Source of the DNA: Hyposmocoma kahamanoa
Taxonomy: Eukaryota; Arthropoda; Insecta; Lepidoptera; Cosmopterigidae
Direction of reading: 5' to 3'
DNA: 64,000 bases
Assembly (NCBI RefSeq): GCF_003589595.1
Contig: NW_020656077.1
Span: 865,443-929,442, forward strand
The position numbers and the translations under genes were made by a program. The first letter of the stretch is position 1; the number at the start of each line of letters is the position of its first letter. This document shows, piece by piece, positions 57,801 through 64,000 of this stretch. The notes beneath the pieces are model-generated. The model had not been told where the DNA came from, made no database searches, and saw nothing but the letters and a program-made list of their open reading frames with translations.

Positions 57801-58153
57801 GATGTCGACAATGCTGTTCCGGATTTGTCCCGTCTATCACTTAATAAAAAAATATTTTCCTCAAATAAAAGTCGATTTTTCACCTGACACGGTACATGTC
57901 ACCGTGACAACCAGAAAAAAAGTATAAAATGTATGTACCAATGTGTATCCTAGAACTCTAATAAAGTGAAACTGGAGAACAATAGTCTTAAATGTCATAC
58001 TATAAGTTGACTACTTCCCCTGGTGTCGACTTTACTGGCGGCGTTTCCATTTAACATTACTTACGTAAATTCTTAGGTGAAAGCGATACGGGCGGAGTTA
58101 ATATCGGGGGTAGTTGACACGGTTTTATAATATTATAACTGGTTCTTACAGCA

Positions 58154-58180
58154 ATATATATATATATATATATATATATT
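58154..58180. repeat. (TA)n microsatellite
   Basis: Uninterrupted alternating TA of about 26 bases. Confidence 0.95.
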
Positions 58181-59379
58181 ATGGAAATCCGAGAAACTCA
58201 CGAAATAATCGAAAACATAAGTGTGTGACCTAAACTTAAGTGGACTATCACAGTAGACTAAACTGCCCTAGAAAAGTTAGAACAAAACATACTACAAAAA
58301 TTTTATGTACCTAAGCTACTGCTTATTTTTTAAAGAACCTTGTCGCTGGAGCACACATTGCAAACGACCAACCAATTGTAAAGGCATTAGCCACTATCGA
58401 TTCCACCACTACATGTGTCTACTTCGCGACTACATCTTCCACGCCCCCACACCCTCTTAGGGGGGTGGGGAGCGAAATAGACAACGCAAAGTCAATATGT
58501 GGAAATAATAATAAAGGATCGCGCGGCCCGCATACGTATCGTTGCATTATCGTTGTATTATCGATGTAGCATCGGTAACGAGTAGATGTTTGCGATGGTA
58601 GTTTAAGACACTATTGCTTTGTTATTGCTTATTCCGTTATGAAGAACAAAAGGGATTGAATTTATTATGATTATTGAATTCTATAGTTATTTTTTACCGT
58701 TAACCTTGCGCGTTGGAGCGATATATAGAAATTTTTAGCAATATATATATGTAATACACCATATGGTGATATATTTAATCCTCTCTTTAAAAGGAACGAA
58801 TAAGCAGAGGATAATTGACTGTTCTTTAGTTCTACTTGATGATCTTTTCTGAAAATCTCTTCTTTCTATTATGTATTATTACATACTTGGATGTGAAACA
58901 TTCTTGCGAGTATATGTCGTAGCTATGGACATAATAATTTAAAAGGCAATAAAATGTCTGGAATACCCAATACTTTCAAAGCTGCTAGTATATTCATTTT
59001 TCAAGAGTGTCTATAAAAAATCTGTGTTCGATCAGCACATATCGCGTACATGAAATTTGATGTGCCATCATATCGATATTACGACGACCGTCCGTCTCGA
59101 TTCCGTTCGATTCCGGACCCGAATCGATTCATGAATATATATTGCCCTTTCACTCGTACTACGTGAATAATGAATTCTGTTGACGTGATTGTGTTTTTCC
59201 GATGCTTATGATGTAATTTCTTTCGTTTTCTCGATATTTGATTACTTAATAATTGTCAACTTATTGCTGGAAATAAAGTCTAATGCGGACTTTATTAAAT
59301 TTTTATATGAATCAGCAACAGATTAAAGGTAACAATAAGCCCGAATATAACTTCTAATAACCACCATATTTGATGTAAT
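58181..59379. other. Unassigned noncoding DNA
   Basis: A GC-richer patch at 58430-58530 (CACCCTCTTAGGGGGGTGGG) has an approximate inverted repeat. No ORF or repeat family was recognised. Confidence 0.4.
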
Positions 59380-59655
59380 ATCATCAACCCATAATAACGT
59401 CCCACTGTTGGGTACAGTAGTTGGGTTGGGTAGAGTTTTAGTGGTGAACTTTCTGCGACGTGCAGCTTTCATCACGGTGTTTTCTTTCGCCGAAAACTCA
59501 CTGTAAATTTCAAAATAAATTTAGCATATAAATTCCGAGAAATGAAGAGGTGTGAGGTAGGATTCGAACCCGCGGCCTCTGTTCTAGCAGTCTCTAGAGT
59601 ACTACTCTAGAACTCTCTAGAGTGGTAAGTTAAACCATTAGGCTACCACGGCTTT
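59380..59655 (-). repeat. Lepidopteran-type SINE, copy 3
   Basis: The reverse complement reads A-box TAGCCTAATGG (59633-59651 region), B-box GGATTCGAACC's inverse at 59559-59570, ATTTATATGCTAAATTTATT and GTGAAGGAAAACACCGTG-like words, ending in a GTTGATGAT tail. It is the same family as 16683 and 42165. An internal CTCTAGAGT repeat lies at 59590-59622. Confidence 0.85.
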
Positions 59656-61584
59656 TTAGATGTATCATAACCAAAGAAAATTTTAAGGGAGAAATGCTCA
59701 TAAAATGATCTATTACAGTTTACTGATGAGGTACGACACAAATGCCAATTCGTTGTAGATTCATAGGCATCGAGTTGCAACTCGTTTACTAAATGATCTG
59801 TTAGTATTTTTACACCAACACCAACACGTAAACACGTTAACCAAGTCTTTAAGCTCATTTTGATATGTACGTATTATAGAATGGCCGACAGTTGAAAAAC
59901 TCGCAACCAGTTGTTGGACCTAGTAAATAGTTTTGAGTCGGTTATCGGCTATTAAACGCCATTTTGGCCACCAATGTAAGAGGTAAATAGCTAATAATTA
60001 GGAAAAATAAGTGTACACTTATACCAGTGTCATATATGATATTGAGACGTGGTCCATAATTTTGTGATCTTGTAATAGCCGTTGAGAGACCAAGTAAAGC
60101 CAGAGAACCACTAAAATAATTAGAAAGTTACCATGTCAAGGGCGCTACTATACTGAATATAGCTCTCTGAAGTGATAACCGATAGAGAAGAAAAGTTCTG
60201 GAGAGGCGATAAAATTGCAGACACATTGTTACACACACAGTATATCAGTGTGAGCTGACGGCATATTTGAAAGAACACATTGTTGCGGACCGCCCAGAAC
60301 CGTGTGTGGTAATATATTGGAACGGGTTATATTCAGCAATGGAAGGCTTCATTACATATCAACTAGCTCGGGCAAAAACATTACCTATTATTATTGGTTT
60401 CGAAGGCGGATGAAAAGTTAGCTACCGAAACTTCTATAATATTAATGTAGCAAAAAATGTTAGTTATATTCCCAGGAAGTGCAGCGGATAGCGAAGTTAA
60501 CGGTGTAAGTAGCGGTGTTATTGGAAAACTTCGGAAGTGCGTTACAATGTAGCGACCCGCTCTTAGCGCTTTAAGGCGCCTGACACACGCCACATGCCAA
60601 AATGTGTATTGTCTTAAAACAAATGTGAGACGTACACATACTTACTTCATATACACGCATACTCACTAATTATTATGTAATTCAGAATACTTTTGTAATA
60701 TTTCCTCATGAGAATAAAGTATAAAAGAAATTTCCACGGTGTAGAATACTTTTATATTTTTGTTTTATTCTCTCTTTATTTTTATAGGTTAATTTATTAT
60801 ATAGAATGGGAACCAGAGTAGCATAAAATGAGTACCTCTTATGCAAGAAATATGTAAATTATTATAACGATTAACTTCGTATAATTTCCGTTGGTTGGTA
60901 TATTACCTATACACCCTTGACACGTATCTATAGTTGAAAACTAAAAATTATGCTAATGGTAACCTAAATGCAGCAACTGAAAACGATCTTGTAAAAATTC
61001 TAATTTTTGTATTTTTTATATTAAATTTGCACCCTGGGAAGTGAAATACTCGTAAATATACAACTGATTTTCTGTATAAACGCAATTCGAAGCAAACACC
61101 TATTGTGTTTTTATAGAACGTAAGCTGAGAAAGTTCTCCAGAGGTCCCTCGCAACAATATTATGTGGACAGTCGTCCGAGTCAGCGCCAACTTTATGATC
61201 GACACGCTTTACGTCCCTCTTGCACGATATCGCCCATTCAGGACACTGACGGACTTGCTTACTACACATATTTTGCTATTATTATACTTTATTGGCCTGT
61301 TATAATACCCAGTTATAATAGACGGCATTTCTGTTTTATTAGATTTGTTGTCGCTACTAATTATGTCTATAAACTTAGATGTTTATCGTTATCAATGGTC
61401 TTTTGTCAAGATGCCGTGTAACAACGAGATTTTAGCCTCCTGGTTTCCCAATAAGGAGTGGTGTACACCGTCCCCGTTCCCGTAAACTTGAGCCAACGTG
61501 TTCCGAGAGAGACGGCAAAAGTGAATTGAGAGAACTGTCACCATAAACAAATTCACCGTTGGAAAAACCCGCACACGGGGAGCA
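59656..61584. other. Unassigned noncoding DNA
   Basis: AT-rich. ORFs of 60-85 codons have no domains. Confidence 0.4.
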
Positions 61585-61970
61585 CATCCATTTGTTATCC
61601 ATTTTGTCGTGTGTATCTCGGGTCCATTAATAACGCGGACTTATCCCGGCCTAATCTGCCGCTCATTCCCGCTTTCCGCGGCCGATTCTTTTTCGCGCCA
61701 AAAAACTGCCGCCATGTTGGCTTCTGTCCGCGGAGATTTATTGCGTTGGCGGATTAAAAGCTTGATAAATAATAAAACACTCGGAGTGAGATTCCGATCG
61801 CGCGATATGTGCGGCTGCCGCGATAGGCGCGGTTTTATGGGAAATTTTCAATTTGTTTCGGCGGTGATTCAGTTTATCGGGGATTGCGTCGTTTGTTCGC
61901 TCCTTGGGGACAAAAGGGATCAATCCCGGATGTTTTTCACGAGATCCCAGCTTTATTATTGATAGTCGTA
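61585..61970. promoter_or_regulatory. Candidate conserved noncoding block
   Basis: A complex GC-richer stretch with CCGCGGCCGATTC, ATTTATTGCGTTGGCGG, AAATAATAAAACAC and GGTTTTATGGG, which are Hox/Caudal-like TTTATTG and TTTATGG words. It is open on both strands for over 100 codons (61609-61962 and 61738-62043), but neither frame shows a domain, so I treat the openness as compositional. Enhancer role is inference. Confidence 0.3.
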
Positions 61971-63159
61971 ACTGTGTAATTGAACTGTTTGTTCGGTAGG
62001 TAATCGGATGGACTTTGAAACTTATTGTTATCTGCTGATACAATGTTATTGTCTGTTTTTACAAACATCAATAAGCAATGTATATTTTGAAATATATAGC
62101 CGAGATCTAAACTTGTATGTTATTAACCTATTATTTAAGTATTGTGATGCACCCTCAGTCATTCCCGCAGAACGGCGACGATAAGACAAACAATGCGCAT
62201 ACAAAATGGCTCAGTAAAAACAGCACTGTAATACCTTAATTTAAATTTAAATGACATCTAAGCTGGGCGGCGATAAAATCGGTCACATCATTACGTGGTA
62301 GCGGCAGCCGCGCGGTCTCTTGCCGTTACAATATGTAGGTACTCCATGAAAATAGACTATCACAGACTTTTATCCACGATTTACTTTTTCCTATAATAAT
62401 CTAAAAAACATTCTTAATTAAAACTATACCCACCCAATGATAGACTCAACAGTTCAGTAAGCTCTAGCAAGAAAATCTGTGCTTTTGAAAAAAACTCGAA
62501 ATAATTGTACCTTCTTTACGTAGACCAACTACTATATTTATTAAGTATTTTACTAAGTATTCAGCAAATTAGAATTTATTTTTTTCATAATGTAGAGTTG
62601 ATAACAAATAAATGCGATGACAGGGAGAAGTAAAAACGTTTTTACGACGTAAGCTAATTCCAAGTTGATGAGTAGCTTACACGGTGATAAGGGCGGGATT
62701 ACACGGCGGGCGACAGGCGGCGGTGGGCGCGCACCCTTACTTTAAAATTTCAGGCTTAAGATCCACTGATAGATAAAATCAGTAAATACGTGTGTAATTG
62801 CTGGGATTTCGAAGGGATAGGAAACAGATCGTCTGAATAGGGTTTTATTTACATTTTATGATTTTTACGATTTTGAGTACTGATAATGTCAAAAGGTAAA
62901 TTGTTGAAAAAGCGAACTTTAAAAAAAATATCGTCTTCTAAAAGTAATAACACTTGCAAATAGGAATTTTAAATAAGTCACAGAAATTAATAATAAAGGT
63001 GGGCTAAATTCATTAATCACAAGTCAAGAAGTAAAAATTAAAACGCCTCCTTCTACTCCACCGGGTCTCCTATCAAAAATCTCAGCCGTTTCATTAACTT
63101 ACTGAAAGAAAAAAAGTGTCACCAAAAAAAAGGAAAAGCGGAGATTAAATTTTAAAGGC
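61971..63159. other. Unassigned noncoding DNA
   Basis: AT-rich with GC-richer patches at 62290-62330 and 62690-62740 (GGCGGGCGACAGGCGGCGGT). No gene or repeat recognised. Confidence 0.4.
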
Positions 63160-63380
63160 ACTTTTTCTAAATTAATTAATAAGGGAGAGGTGACGGCGGG
63201 AAAAAATTAAATGTCAAAATTACAACAAGATTCGCTTTAATTATGTCTGCAGGGGGTGGTCGGGCCGGAGCGAACACTAATTACATTTTCTTAATTTGCA
63301 AAGTTTCAGCCTCGTTTTAGCTACATTTGGAGTTGTCCGGTTTTGTACACGCCCAGGGGCTCTCGCTTCCAATGTCATTC
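63160..63380. promoter_or_regulatory. Candidate conserved noncoding block
   Basis: TAAT-type words (CTAAATTAATTAATAAGG, CTTTAATTATG, CACTAATTACATTTTC) alternate with GC-rich words (GGTGACGGCGGG, GGTCGGGCCGGAGCG). There is no ORF. Enhancer role inferred. Confidence 0.25.
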
Positions 63381-64000
63381 CTGTTCAAATTTTCTGTTCG
63401 TTTTTATAATTGAAACTCATTGATGTGTCCAGGACCAATGTTAGTGACTTTAGTTACATCAACGAACTTAAAATATCAGTAATATTTTCGAAGACACTGC
63501 AAGACACAGTTCACAATGTACACTTCGCCTTCAGTTATTTTTTACTTTTTATTTAAATAGAAAACTGCACTGTATATATTCTGTTGTTTTTTTGCGACAC
63601 CCCTAAGGAAAGATAATTACTGAAGTCTTAGATAATGCTAAAGGCTTCACATTAACATTTTTATATTCACTTCAAGGGAAAAAAGCAAAAAGGGGTGTAT
63701 TTTTTCATCGCCCACCGGGGACCGACCAAATTGAAGATAATTCAGTTTATCGCTTTAATATCTCTTTGTCTTTCTAAATTTGCAAATGAGTTTTTTTAAT
63801 AACGCCAAATTTGTAGCGGCGCGAGTCGCTTCCTTAATCCTTTTATGATTTATAGCCGCATGCGCATAGATGCTTGGATGAAAAAGTTTGAAAGTTTTTT
63901 CTTTTTGTTTGCATATTGAACCCTTCTTCGGCCATTAAACATTCCGCGTAGCTACATGAACCGTAAAAGTGAATAGCCAAAAGTAATCAATCAATATCGC
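63381..64000. other. Unassigned noncoding DNA to window end
   Basis: AT-rich with no exon-like signal. The missing third HGTX exon is not visible here. Confidence 0.4.

Noticed and set aside
61609..62043. ORFs of 117 and 101 codons as genes
   Set aside because: They overlap on opposite strands, have no domains, no splice or start context, and composition explains the openness.

Overview
This window is eukaryotic nuclear DNA, most likely from a moth or butterfly (Lepidoptera). The evidence is an AT-rich, intron-bearing, repeat-dense background, several tRNA-derived SINEs of the type common in moth genomes, a LINE with the 3' tail typical of lepidopteran LINEs, and mariner elements. There are no operons and no prokaryotic gene organisation. 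The organism call is inference from repeat types and one conserved gene; no species can be named.

The only host protein-coding gene I can support is an Nkx6/HGTX-class homeobox gene on the + strand. Exon 1 (31453-31762) carries the start codon, an eh1-like repressor motif and an Ala-rich stretch. Exon 2 (41811-42010) carries homeodomain residues 1-46. The intron is about 10 kb. The exon that should begin at homeodomain residue 47 (VWFQNRR) was not found in the remaining 22 kb, so it lies beyond the window, in the 400-N gap, or is unassembled.

Layout. 1-24.5 kb: gene-free, scattered SINEs, a palindromic repeat family, a LINE relic, two defective mariners (one inserted cleanly at a TA inside another repeat), and a perfect 51-bp-arm hairpin. 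24.5-30.5 kb: a decayed LINE fragment, a half palindromic repeat, then an apparently complete two-ORF non-LTR retrotransposon (about 25460-30447) ending about 1 kb upstream of the HGTX start codon. 30.9-42 kb: HGTX promoter region, exons 1-2 and intron 1, which holds two short inverted-repeat elements. 42-64 kb: presumed HGTX intron 2 or downstream sequence, with SINEs, a pair of related ~445-bp inverted-repeat elements, a palindromic MITE-like hairpin, a sequence gap flanked by mariner-like terminal repeats, and GC-rich blocks with homeodomain/POU/Exd-Hox-like motifs that are candidate enhancers.

Most ORFs in the window are chance readings of noncoding DNA. I see no CRISPR array, no genuine tRNA or rRNA gene, and no clearly new biological system. 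The most unusual features are the transposon structures and the arrangement around the developmental gene.
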